This document shows positions 1 to 9,503 of a DNA stretch of 64,000 nt, piece by piece. Each line of letters starts with the position of its first letter. The first letter of the stretch is position 1. This stretch comes from RPQJ01 sp963706535 (lineage in GTDB: Bacteria; Pseudomonadota; Gammaproteobacteria; Steroidobacterales; Steroidobacteraceae), in the NCBI GenBank assembly GCA_963706535.1, contig CAVPMU010000012.1:434001-498000 (forward strand), read 5' to 3'. The position numbers and the translations under genes were made by a program. The notes under the pieces were generated by a model that saw only the letters and a program-made list of their open reading frames with translations, did no database searches and had not been told where the DNA came from.

Positions 1-234
1 GATCGCCTGGTCGTCATGGACGCCGGCCGCATCGTGGAGGAGGGTGACCACGCCTCGCTGCTCGCGCAGGGCGGCCTCTACGCGCGGTTGTGGGCGCACC
101 AGAGCGGCGGGTTCCTCGGCGAGAGCGTCGACGGGGAGGACGCCGGCCCGCCGTCCGGTGCCGAGCCCGCGCTCGACCTCCAGGAACCGGTCGTGCCGGG
201 CATCGAGCGCTTCCGGCGCGACGGATCCGGCTGA
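1..234 (+). CDS. ABC exporter (permease-ATPase fusion), C-terminal end only
   Basis: This is the 3' end of a gene that begins before the window; only 77 codons are visible. The opening residues DRLVVMDAGRIVEEGDH followed by LLAQGGLYARLW match the segment just after the switch histidine of an ABC ATPase, as seen at the C terminus of MsbA/Atm1-like half transporters (pattern ..vld.G.i.E.G.h..Ll...g.Y..l). The last 40 residues are an acidic, proline-rich tail with no recognisable fold. The family couples ATP hydrolysis to export across the inner membrane. The substrate cannot be judged without the membrane domain. Confidence 0.8.
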   Translation, partial: DRLVVMDAGRIVEEGDHASLLAQGGLYARLWAHQSGGFLGESVDGEDAGPPSGAEPALDLQEPVVPGIERFRRDGSG

Positions 235-253
235 GGCGCTGGCGCGTGGTGGA

Positions 254-376
254 TCAGGCGACGACCTGCATGGCGAAACTCGCGCGCAGCAGCAGCCCGG
301 CCAGCGCGGCCGAAAGCACGATGACCGCCGAATAGACGTAACCGGCATACCGAGTGTTGGGGTTCCGCTCGAACAT
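254..376 (-). CDS. 40-residue single-helix membrane peptide, unknown function
   Basis: A short ORF, MFERNPNTRYAGYV followed by a hydrophobic helix (about residues 13-35) and a short tail. The start is set by an AGGAG six bases upstream of the ATG; a longer in-frame ATG lies 15 bases further up but has no ribosome site of its own. The gene is divergent from the hydrolase-LuxR regulator at 530. Its upstream region (430-480) carries the block that also precedes the diiron protein gene at 53002. I do not recognise the family. Context suggests it is the direct target of the regulator, perhaps an inner-membrane stress or lipid-related peptide, but that is inference. Confidence 0.6.
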   Translation of the reverse strand: MFERNPNTRYAGYVYSAVIVLSAALAGLLLRASFAMQVVA

Positions 377-429
377 GTGAGTCTCCTGTTGCATGGTGGG
401 CAGATACTGAAGGGCGGTCGCCCGCAGCG

Positions 430-480
430 CATGAGGCAAGGGACTCAATTTGCGGCCCGGGCGGCCGGGATATTTGTCCC
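430..480 (-). promoter_or_regulatory. Conserved promoter block A, between peptide gene and hydrolase-LuxR gene
   Basis: Read on the minus strand it contains GGGACAAATATCCCGG, ten bases, CGCAAATTGAG, five bases, then TGCCTCATG, ending 53 nt before the peptide ATG. The same elements in the same order and almost the same spacing occur at 52878-52929 upstream of the diiron gene. Both blocks sit next to a hydrolase-LuxR gene, so they are the best candidates for its operators. The conserved string CGCAAATTGAG is unusually AT-rich for this genome. Confidence 0.55.
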
Positions 481-529
481 ACCCGGCGTCGTGTAACCTT
501 GGCCGCGCCCAACGGCCGCGGACCGCCCA

Positions 530-1599
530 ATGGACCAGACGATCCGCTTCACCAGGAGCCGCGACGGGGTGCGCCTCGCCTATGCGCAGTCCGGCGCGGG
601 CGAGCCTCTCGTGAAGGCTGCGAACTGGCTCTCGCACCTCGAGGTCGACTGGCAGAGCCCCGTCTGGCGCCACTGGTTCGGGTTCCTGTCGTCGCGCCAC
701 ACGCTGCTGCGCTACGACGCGCGGGGTTGCGGCCTGTCCGACTGGACGGTGGCCGACCTGTCGCTCGATGCGCAGGTTGCCGATCTCGAGGCGGTCGTCG
801 AGGCGGCGGGCGTCGACCGGTTCGCCCTGCTCGGTATTTCCCAGGGCGGTTCAGTGGCGATCGAGTACGCGTGCCGACACCCCGAGCGGGTTGCGAAGCT
901 CGTGCTGTTCGGCGCGTTCCCGTACGGCTGGTACAAGGCCGACCCGACTACGGCGCAGCAGGCGCGCTCCATGTTCGGGCTGATCGAGAGCGGCTGGGGC
1001 CAGCCGAACCCGGCATTCCGGCAGGTGTTCACGTCGATCTTCATTCCCGGCGCGAGCCCCGAACAGGAGAAGTGGTTCGACGACCTGATGCGCGTGACCA
1101 GCAAGCCCGCCATCGCGGCCCGCATCCTCGACGCCTGTGGCGAGGTCGACATCCGGCACCGGCTCGCCGAGGTCGTGGCGCCCACGCTGGTCGTGCATTG
1201 CCGGCACGACGCCGCCATTCCCTTCAAGCTGGGCCGGGAGCTGGCCACCGTCATCCCGGGCGCGCAGTTCGTCGAACTCGACAGCCGCAACCACGTCCTG
1301 CTCGCGGACGAGCCTGCCTGGACACGATTCCGCGCGGCCTTCGATGCCTTCCTCGGAGTCGAGAGCGTGCCCGGTTCGCACGCCGACGGCACGGCGCACC
1401 CGGCACTTTTCGCGGCGTCGACGGCGCGCGAACGCCGGGTGCTGGAGCTGGTCGCCGGCGGTCTCGGCAACGCGGAGATCGCGAACACGCTTTTCATCAG
1501 CGAGAAGACGGTGCGCAATCACCTGACCAGCATCTTCGCCAAGCTGGGTGTGGATTCGCGCGCACGGGCCATCGCGCTGGCCCGCGACGGCGGCTTCGC

Positions 1600-1603
<4 letters not shown>
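530..1603 (+). CDS. Alpha/beta-hydrolase fused to a LuxR-type DNA-binding domain
   Basis: 357 residues. Residues about 1-275 form an alpha/beta-hydrolase: nucleophile elbow GISQGG, an Asp in CRHDAAIP and a His in DSRNHVLL complete the triad. Residues about 295-355 are a LuxR/GerE helix-turn-helix (TARERRVLELVAGG, NAEIANTLFISEKTVRNHL). The likely role is a transcription factor whose hydrolase fold binds or cleaves a small ester or lactone-like ligand. The protein is closely related over its whole length to the broken gene at 51871. It is divergent from the 40-residue peptide gene across conserved block A and overlaps the next gene tail-to-tail by 4 nt. No strong Shine-Dalgarno is visible; the start is fixed by agreement with the second copy (MDQTIRF/VDQTIRF). 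Confidence 0.85.
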
Positions 1604-2895
<1,292 letters not shown>

Positions 2896-2931
2896 TGGAG
2901 GCGCTCCCCGTCGAAGTAAATGCCGCGCAGT

Positions 2932-4266
2932 CTACGGCACGCCGGTGGCTGCCGATGCAGAAAGCCGGCTCAGTTCGCCGACCGCGCGGTGCGCCCCGTC
3001 GATCGCCGAGTGAGCATAGGCCGACCAGCCGGAGTCGGAATTGGCGATCACCACGTTGCCGATGCGCCGACGCGCCAGCCGCATGGCGGCCTGTGCTGCG
3101 GACTCATCGTCGACGAGCGTATTCAGGCCCCAGGAATAGCCGTGCGACCAGCGATTGACGGTGATGGCGCGGATGTCGCGACGGTCGTCGAATCCGCCGG
3201 GACCGAGCATGCGCGACAGGTCGCGGCGGATCGCCGCCTCGTAATCCCGGAAGGTCGCCCGCAGCAACAGGCGGCGCGACGCTCGCAAGGCGGCCCCGTG
3301 GCTCGTCGATACCCGGGACGGGTTGCGATACGCGCCCATCGACACCGGATAGTCGAGCTTGACTCGCGAGTGATGGCTGGCGACGCCGTAGATCTCGTGA
3401 TGCGCGTCCTGTGTCCCGGGCGGTCGAGTTCGTCGTAACGGGCCGTCGCGAGCACGACGTCCTCCATGGTGGAGCCTGCAACGGCCGATGGCACGAGACT
3501 GCGCACCAGCAGCCGCGCGATCGACGCGTTGCCGTCCGGGAAGTGATGGATGCAGGGATCCTCGACCTCAGCGCTCGCCGCCGCGTGCTTCGGCAGCGGG
3601 AGGCCGCAGAAGCCGGGATAGGCGAACAGGGCGGCATCGAGCGCCGGGACGAGGTTCGGCGGCAGTCCGAAGAAATCGAGCATCCGGCCGCCGAAATAGG
3701 CGATCGCGTCGTCGTGCAGGCCCCAGTCCCGCCGCAGGAACTCGACGTAGGACGTGCGAGAGAGGTAGTCCAGGCGCGGTGTCGTCGGCGAGACGGTCGA
3801 GCGTCACGCGCTTCGACGAAAAGAGTTCCTGGAGTTGTCGGCGGGCCGCGAGCGGCAATGGAAAATCGTCGACGAATGGCGCGATCGCCCGGCCATTGCG
3901 GCGCTCGCGCGGAATGTCGTCCGCAACCCAGTCGGTCGGGTCGCCGGCCATGAACTCGTTGCGTCGCGCATGCCCGCCGAAGTCGTCGTGATTGTCGAGG
4001 ACGAGGATCCGCGTATCGGCGCCGAAACGCCGGCGGTAGTACCACGCGGCGGCGAGGCCGCTGATTCCCGCCCCCACCACGGTGCAGTCGTAGTCCTCCG
4101 ACACCGGCAGGCCCCCGACGCGGTAGCGCCGTTGATCGAACGCCATGGCATGCGCGGCTTCGAAAGAGCCAGCGTGCTGGCCGCGCAACCCGGCCAGTGC
4201 CGGGGGATAGGGGACCGTCGGCGGCTCCCGTGCGAGCAGGTCGCGCCGCGTGATTCCGCCGCTCAT
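2932..4266 (-). pseudogene. Spermidine-dehydrogenase-like FAD oxidoreductase, eroded
   Basis: The N terminus begins MSGGITRRDLLAREPP, a TAT-like or vestigial leader, followed by PPALAGLRGQHAGSFE and the FAD-binding Rossmann motif VVGAGISGLAAAWYYRRR ending NHDDFGGHARRNEF. These are hallmarks of the NAD(P)-binding/spermidine dehydrogenase group. The reading frame changes near 3780 (after SSKRVTLDRLADD) and near 3412 (after ARYDELDRPG), and returns to the first frame for the C-terminal part (HHSRVKLDYPVSMGAY to the stop). About 445 codons remain where intact relatives have roughly 600-640. Segments expected after RNEF and after YDELDRPG are missing, so there are internal deletions as well as frameshifts. 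Start ATG 4266 follows AAAGGGG. Real pseudogene or assembly error. Confidence 0.65.
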
Positions 4267-4297
4267 GTCCAACCCCTTTGGCGGGCGAGGCCGGTTC

Positions 4298-4327
4298 TTG
4301 ATTGCGCACTCCGGTCGCGAGTATATG
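4298..4327 (+). promoter_or_regulatory. Possible sigma70-type promoter for the cfa-like gene
   Basis: TTGATT and TATATG are separated by 18 bases in a locally AT-rich patch, 50 nt before the ATG at 4377 and between divergent genes. Assigned by eye from the -35/-10 consensus only. Confidence 0.35.
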
Positions 4328-4376
4328 TAATCGCAACCGACATGGCCGTTGGCCGAGCCGATGCGGGGTGACACCG

Positions 4377-5522
4377 ATGGTGGCTGTACCGAGGGTGGCG
4401 AAGGAACACGTCGCGGACCTGCTGCGGGGCGCGGGCATCGAAATCGGCGGAACCGGGCCGTGGGACCTGCGCGTGCTCGACGACCGGTTCTACGAGCGCG
4501 TGCTCGACGGCGGTTCACTCGGAGCGGGCGAGGCCTACATGGACGGCTGGTGGGATGCCGACCGGCTCGACGAATTCTTCGCGCGCGTCCACCGGGCGCG
4601 GCTCGACCGCAAGTTCGCGACCGTGCCGCTGATCGCCAGGGCTGCGCTCGCCAGGATCGGCAACCTGCAGGGGCGCCGGCTCTCGCTGCGCGTCGCCGAG
4701 CGGCACTACGACCTGTCGAACGAGCTCTACGTCGCGATGCTCGGCGAGACCATGCAGTACACCTGCGCGTACTACGGTCCCGACGGCGCCGAGCGAACGC
4801 TCGACGAGGCACAGCATCGCAAGCTGGAACTGATCGCGGCCAAGCTCGACCTGCGGCCCGGCATGAGGGTGCTCGAGCTCGGCGGCGGCTACGGCGGGCT
4901 CGCACGCCACCTCGCCGCGCGCCATGGCTGCAGCATCGTGAGCTACAACATCAGCCGCGCGCAGGTCGAGTTCGCGCGCGACTGGTGCCGCGGCCTGCCG
5001 GTCGAGTTCAGGCTGCAGGACTACCGCGAGGCCGCATCGGACCCGGCGGTCTACGATCGGGTCGTGAGTATCGGATTGATGGAACACGTCGGTCCGAAGA
5101 ATTACCGCCGCTTCTTCGAAATCGCGGCGGAGCGTCTCGCGCCGGGCGGACTGCTGCTGGTGCATACGATCGGCGGCAACGTCAGCAAGACGTCGGCCGA
5201 CCCATGGATCGACAGGTACATCTTCCCGGGCGGCGTGATCCCGTCCGAGAAGCAGCTCACCGAGGCCAAGGAAGGACTGTTCGTGCTGGAGGACTGGCAC
5301 AACTTCGGGCCGGACTACGACCGCACGCTGCTCGCGTGGCACGAGAACTTCATCGCGGCCTGGCCGCAGCTGCGCAAGAGCCCGAAGCTCGACGAGCGTT
5401 TCTACCGGATGTGGCGCTATTACCTGAACTCGACCGCCGGCGCGTTCCGGGCGCGGGCGCTCAATCTCTGGCAGTTCGTCCTGAGCCGTGGCGATGTCCC
5501 GCGCTACGTGCCCGTCCGCTGA
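4377..5522 (+). CDS. cfa: Cyclopropane-fatty-acyl-phospholipid synthase-type methyltransferase
   Basis: 381 residues, almost exactly the length of E. coli Cfa (382). The enzyme transfers a methylene or methyl unit from SAM to the double bond of a phospholipid acyl chain at the membrane. Seen: the SAM loop LELGGGYGGLARHLA, the active-site cysteine in MQYTCAYY, the glutamate in GLMEHVGPKNY and the histidine in LLVHTIGG that ligand the catalytic bicarbonate, and WHNFGPDYDRTLLAW. The C-terminal motif reads STAGAFRAR, where E. coli has a Cys. ATG 4377 is used because homology begins there; an ORF extension upstream lacks similarity. The FAD oxidoreductase starts 12 nt downstream. That pairing resembles tmsB-tmsA (10-methyl fatty acids), so plain cyclopropanation is not certain. 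Confidence 0.85.
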   Translation: MVAVPRVAKEHVADLLRGAGIEIGGTGPWDLRVLDDRFYERVLDGGSLGAGEAYMDGWWDADRLDEFFARVHRARLDRKFATVPLIARAALARIGNLQGRRLSLRVAERHYDLSNELYVAMLGETMQYTCAYYGPDGAERTLDEAQHRKLELIAAKLDLRPGMRVLELGGGYGGLARHLAARHGCSIVSYNISRAQVEFARDWCRGLPVEFRLQDYREAASDPAVYDRVVSIGLMEHVGPKNYRRFFEIAAERLAPGGLLLVHTIGGNVSKTSADPWIDRYIFPGGVIPSEKQLTEAKEGLFVLEDWHNFGPDYDRTLLAWHENFIAAWPQLRKSPKLDERFYRMWRYYLNSTAGAFRARALNLWQFVLSRGDVPRYVPVR

Positions 5523-5534
5523 GCGAAACGGCGT

Positions 5535-6863
5535 GTGAGCATCGCGGCGCACCGCGCGCGGGTCGAGCAGCTGGCGGCGGTGCTGTGCTCGTCGAGCGGG
5601 CCCGTCAGGCTGCGCAAGCGCACGAGTAATCTCTTTCGCCCCCGCGAGGCCGCAGGCCGCGTGTACCTCGACGGCACCACGCTCGGCCACGTGATCGCGA
5701 TCGACACTGCGGCTCGCACGGCGAACGTCGAGGGCATGACGACCTACGCCGACCTCGTCGATGCGACGCTGCCGCACGGTCTCGCGCCCGCCGTGGTACC
5801 GGAATTGAAGAGCATCACCGTCGGCGGTGCCACGACCGGCCTCGGCATCGAGTCGAGCGCGTTCCGCTACGGACTCGTGCACGAAACCGCCCTCGAGTTC
5901 GACGTGCTGGTGGCCGACGGTCGCGTGCTCCGCTGCTCGCCGACCGAGCACGCCGAGCTGTATCACGGCTTTGCGAACTCCTATGGCAGCCTAGGCTACG
6001 CGACGCGGCTCACCGTCGGGCTCATTCCGGTAGCTCCGTTCGTGCACCTGCGCCACGAGCGGTTCGCCGACCCCGGGCGGTACTTCGCGGCGATCGGCGA
6101 GGAGTGCGCGCGACCGACCTGCGACTACCTGGACGGCGTGTTCTTCGGCCCGGGCGACTTCGTGCTGACCCGCGCCTCGCTGGTCGAGCGGCTGCCGCGC
6201 GGCACGCGGGCCAGCGACTACACCTGGATGCGCCAGTACTGGCGCAGCCTGCGCGCACGGGCCGAGGATCACCTGACGATCCGCGACTATCTCTGGCGCT
6301 GGGACACGGACTGGTTCTGGTGCAGCCGCAACGTCGGTGCACATCTCGCGCCGGTGCGCCTCCTGGCCGGCCCGCGGCTGCTCACGAGCGTCACCTACCA
6401 GAAGATCATGCGCGCGGCCCAGCGGCCTCCGTTGAACGTGCTCGAGCGCCTGCGCGGCCGCCGCGAATCGGTGATCCAGGACGTCGACATACCGCTCGCG
6501 AACGCAGCCGGCTTCCTTTCGCGCTTCCATGCCGAGGTGGGCGTCGCGCCCGTGTGGGTGTGTCCGTTCGTGGTCACGACCGACCGTCACCCGCTCTACC
6601 GCCTGCGCACCGACACCGCGTACGTCAACTTCGGCTTCTGGGACAGCGTGCCCAGCCGGGAGCCCGACGGCCACTACAACGCGATCGTCGAGCGGCTGGT
6701 GGCGGCGCACGACGGCAAGAAGAGCCTGTACTCGCGCAGTACCTTCGACGAGGAGACGTTCTGGACACTGTACGATCGCCAGGCATACGACGCGCTCAAG
6801 CGCGAGTACGACCCGGCGGGCCGGTTCCCGGGGCTGTACGAGAAGACCGTCGGCCGCGTCTGA
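5535..6863 (+). CDS. FAD-binding oxidoreductase (FAD_binding_4/DHCR24-like)
   Basis: 442 residues, GTG start. The N-terminal half is a PCMH-type FAD domain: RKRTSNLFRPR, TYADLVDATLPHGL, the FAD loop TVGGATTGLGIESSAFRYG, and LEFDVLVADGRVLRC. The C-terminal half resembles the substrate cap of the DHCR24/DprE1-like group (WDTDWFWCSRN, YVNFGFWDSVP). Family members reduce or oxidise C=C bonds of lipids. Lying 12 nt behind a Cfa-type methyltransferase, it fits the TmsA role of reducing a 10-methylene acyl chain to a 10-methyl chain. That role is inferred from gene pairing and family, not from a diagnostic residue. Confidence 0.75.
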   Translation: MSIAAHRARVEQLAAVLCSSSGPVRLRKRTSNLFRPREAAGRVYLDGTTLGHVIAIDTAARTANVEGMTTYADLVDATLPHGLAPAVVPELKSITVGGATTGLGIESSAFRYGLVHETALEFDVLVADGRVLRCSPTEHAELYHGFANSYGSLGYATRLTVGLIPVAPFVHLRHERFADPGRYFAAIGEECARPTCDYLDGVFFGPGDFVLTRASLVERLPRGTRASDYTWMRQYWRSLRARAEDHLTIRDYLWRWDTDWFWCSRNVGAHLAPVRLLAGPRLLTSVTYQKIMRAAQRPPLNVLERLRGRRESVIQDVDIPLANAAGFLSRFHAEVGVAPVWVCPFVVTTDRHPLYRLRTDTAYVNFGFWDSVPSREPDGHYNAIVERLVAAHDGKKSLYSRSTFDEETFWTLYDRQAYDALKREYDPAGRFPGLYEKTVGRV

Positions 6864-6924
6864 GATCCTCGACATCGGACTCGCGGCATACGAGTTTGCG
6901 GCACGGTTCGAGGTACGGCGGGCG

Positions 6925-8410
6925 ATGGGACGACCGGATCCGCGGAGTTTCTGGCAGGAGCTGCTGCGACGGCGCGTGGTGCGCGCGGCGCTGTACTACG
7001 TCGCAGGTGCCTGGGTGCTCGCGCAGGCGCTCGACCTGCTGCTCGATGCGTTCGAGGCCCTGGTGCTGGGACTGCCGGTCGCTAACCTGGGCAACGAGCC
7101 GTCGAACGAGTATTTCTCCGACGGACTGGCGGAGGAGATCCGCAAGCAGCTGGCCCGCGTGCCGGGCTTGCGGGTGGCGGCGCGAAGTTCCTCGTTCGCG
7201 TTCAAGGGGCGCCACGAGGACGTGCGCGAGATCGGACGGCGGCTCGGCGTCGCTTCCGTGCTCGAAGGCGGGGTGCGCAAGCACGCCGGCATGGTGCGCA
7301 TCGACGTGCAGCTGGTGAACGCCGTCGACGGCTACCAGGTCTGGTCCGAGACCTTCGAGCGCCAGCTCGACGACATCTTCAAGCTGCAGACCGAGGTGGC
7401 GTGCGCGGTCATCGAGGCGGTGCGGCCGCGCGCGGCTGGCGCGGAGCGGCCGCGGCTCGAGCCCGCGACGCACAGCTTCGACGCCTACAATCTCTACCTG
7501 CTCGGGCGCCATCACTTCCACAAGCGCAACGAGGCGGCGCTGCGACGCGCGATGGACTACTTCCGGCAGGCGATCGAGCTGGACGCGGGCTATGCGCTCG
7601 CCTACACGGGCCTCGCCGACGCCTACACGCTCGCGAGTACCGGTTACTACGGCGACATCCCGGCCCGGGAATCGATCGCGAACGCCTTGCCCGCCGTCGA
7701 GCGGGCGCTGGAACTCGCGCCGATGCTCGCGGAGGCCCACGCCTCGCTCGGCCTGATCCGCCACGACCAGGGCGACTACGCCGCCGCGATCGAGATCGAC
7801 CCGGCCTTCCAGGTCCCGTATTCCGGCATGGCGCGGTTGAACGCCATGAAGGGATCGCTGGAGGAGGCGCTCGGCTGGATCGATCGCGCCATCGAGCGTG
7901 CACCGACCCGGGCGTTCCACTCGCGCGCAAGGCCCTCATCCTGGCGCAGCTCGGCCGGCACGAAGCCGCCGTCGTCGCGGTCGAGGAAGCCTGCTGCAAC
8001 CCGACCGGCAATGCCTACGAGGCGGACCGGGTGATCGGCCTGAGGATCGCGGGTGCCGATCGCGCCGCGCGGTGAACGACGCGATCAACGACGAGTGGGT
8101 CCGGCGACTGCCGCATGCAGTGAACTACGCGCACCTGGGCATCCACGCCGGCGACGAGCGCGGACGCGACGACCTGCAGGCCCTGTTCGGTCGCGCCGAC
8201 GAGGTTCGGGCGGAGGGGATCGTGAGCGTCGATGTCCTCTACCGGGTGGCGAGCGCGCACGTCGTGCTGGGCGACGTGGAGCGGGCGCTCGAGCTGCTCG
8301 AGGATTGCGTGCGTCGCGGCTGGCGCCACGCCTGGTGGGCGCGACACGACTGGAACTGGCGGCGGCTCGCCGGCGACGCGCGCTACGACGCGTTGCTCGC
8401 CCGCGGTTGA
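6925..8410 (+). pseudogene. TolB/FlgO-like and TPR-repeat membrane protein, frameshifted
   Basis: The start MGRPDPRSFWQELLRRRVVRAALYYVAGAWVLAQAL is the amphipathic-plus-transmembrane N terminus typical of proteobacterial TolB/adenylate-cyclase-associated TPR proteins. It is followed by NEYFSDGLAEEIRKQLA and GLRVAARSSSFAFKG (the FlgO/TolB-N-like domain) and then TPR repeats. Expected transmembrane sequence between DAFEA and the FlgO-like domain is missing. The frame changes near 7923 (FHSR should continue ARKALILAQLGRHEAAV) and again near 8070 (to VNDAINDEWVRRLPHAVNYAHLG, ending YDALLARG). Intact relatives are inner-membrane proteins of unknown function. The PD40 protein at 54005-55999 has a related N terminus. 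Confidence 0.65.
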
Positions 8411-8423
8411 GGCGTGGTGTCAG

Positions 8424-8702
8424 TCAGCCGCCGGCAACGGCGGGGATGATGCTGACGACGGCGCCGGGTTCGACCGCCGTGGCGAGGCCCTGGCGCCCGC
8501 GTACGCTCGCCGCGCCGACGAAGACGTTCACGTGCGGGCGCAGTTCACCCTCGGGCGTGAGCAGGCGTGGCGGCAAACCCGGGTGCCGCGCGCCGATGCC
8601 CGCGATCAACTCGGCGACCGTGCCGGCCGCCACGCGCACTTCGGCCTGCCCGGCGGTGAAGCCGCGCAGCGCGCCCGGGATCCTTACGGTGACTTCGGTC
8701 AT
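8424..8702 (-). CDS. MoaD/ThiS-family ubiquitin-like sulfur carrier
   Basis: 92 residues with a beta-grasp pattern and a C terminus ending VSIIPAVAGG. The terminal Gly-Gly is the site that is adenylated and thiocarboxylated in this family. It is the last gene of the minus-strand molybdenum cofactor operon and overlaps yqeC by ATGA (8699-8702), so translation is probably coupled. Standard MoaD donates sulfur to molybdopterin synthase, but no moaE or moaA is in the window. Proteins of this subfamily are often found next to BNR-repeat proteins such as the one two genes upstream, so it may serve a different acceptor. Confidence 0.8.
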   Translation of the reverse strand: MTEVTVRIPGALRGFTAGQAEVRVAAGTVAELIAGIGARHPGLPPRLLTPEGELRPHVNVFVGAASVRGRQGLATAVEPGAVVSIIPAVAGG

Positions 8703-9502
8703 GGCCGGATTGTAGGGCCCGCACCGGGCGGCGTCACCGCGGCGGCGTGGCGCCGGACGACGCTGACCAGCGGGTTTGCGCGGTCCTTCAGGCAGGCCAG
8801 TACCACGCGCTCGAGCGCGGGCTCGAGATCGAGCGCGATCGCGGCCACCTGTCGCGCGAGCTCGGCGTGGCACTCGTCGTCCACCATGTTGATCAGCGGC
8901 ACGAAACGCCGGCCGCCGCGTGCCCGCGCCAGTCCGTCGGGATGGACGATCAGCCGCGCCACGTGCCCGGGCTCGATCGTCCGTCCTTCCTCGAGGCCGG
9001 TGATCGCCGCGATGCGATCGATGCGGTGCGCGACGCGCGAGTCGAGCGGCTCGCCGATGGCGCGCGCCGAGACCACCGCGATGATGGTGGTGCAGCCGTC
9101 GGTCAGCAGCGGCTCGTCGTCCGCCGGGGCCTTGATCCAGCGCATGCGCGCGCCGTCGGCCTTGACGTAGGTCGCGTCGTAGCCTCGCTCGCGGTGGATG
9201 CGCTCGATCACCGCGGGCGGCACGCCGGCGTAGCGACCGGGCTTGTCGCTCGGACACGCGTACGCCACCTTCTTCGCGACGTCGAGGGCGGCGACGCGCT
9301 CCGGCAGCCGCTCCGCCTCGTCGATTGCGATCCCGCAACCGAGGCCCTCGGGAAAGTGCGTCGTGAATACCGTGGCCGTCAGCGCCACGCGTCCCGGGTG
9401 CCGGGCCACGAGGTGCTGCAGCACCGTCTTCTTGCCGCCCGCGCCGACGGCGCAGACGATACCGTCACGCGCGTCGAGCAGGTCGAGCAGTGATTCGTCC
9501 AC
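8699..9502 (-). CDS. yqeC: YqeC-like molybdenum/selenium hydroxylase accessory protein
   Basis: 267 residues from a GTG start. A P-loop-like GAGGKKTVLQHL lies near residue 20, then ATVFTTHFP, DGARMRWIKAP and PLINMVDDE. This pattern is that of YqeC, a putative nucleotide-binding protein associated with maturation of selenium-dependent molybdenum hydroxylases. The gene sits 1 nt after the BNR-protein stop and overlaps the MoaD-like gene by 4 nt. No molybdenum hydroxylase is present here. The nearest molybdenum enzyme is the formate dehydrogenase at 19.7 kb, so a wider role in cofactor handling is possible. The biochemical function of the family is not settled. Confidence 0.75.
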   Translation of the reverse strand: MDESLLDLLDARDGIVCAVGAGGKKTVLQHLVARHPGRVALTATVFTTHFPEGLGCGIAIDEAERLPERVAALDVAKKVAYACPSDKPGRYAGVPPAVIERIHRERGYDATYVKADGARMRWIKAPADDEPLLTDGCTTIIAVVSARAIGEPLDSRVAHRIDRIAAITGLEEGRTIEPGHVARLIVHPDGLARARGGRRFVPLINMVDDECHAELARQVAAIALDLEPALERVVLACLKDRANPLVSVVRRHAAAVTPPGAGPTIRP

Positions 9503-9503
9503 G

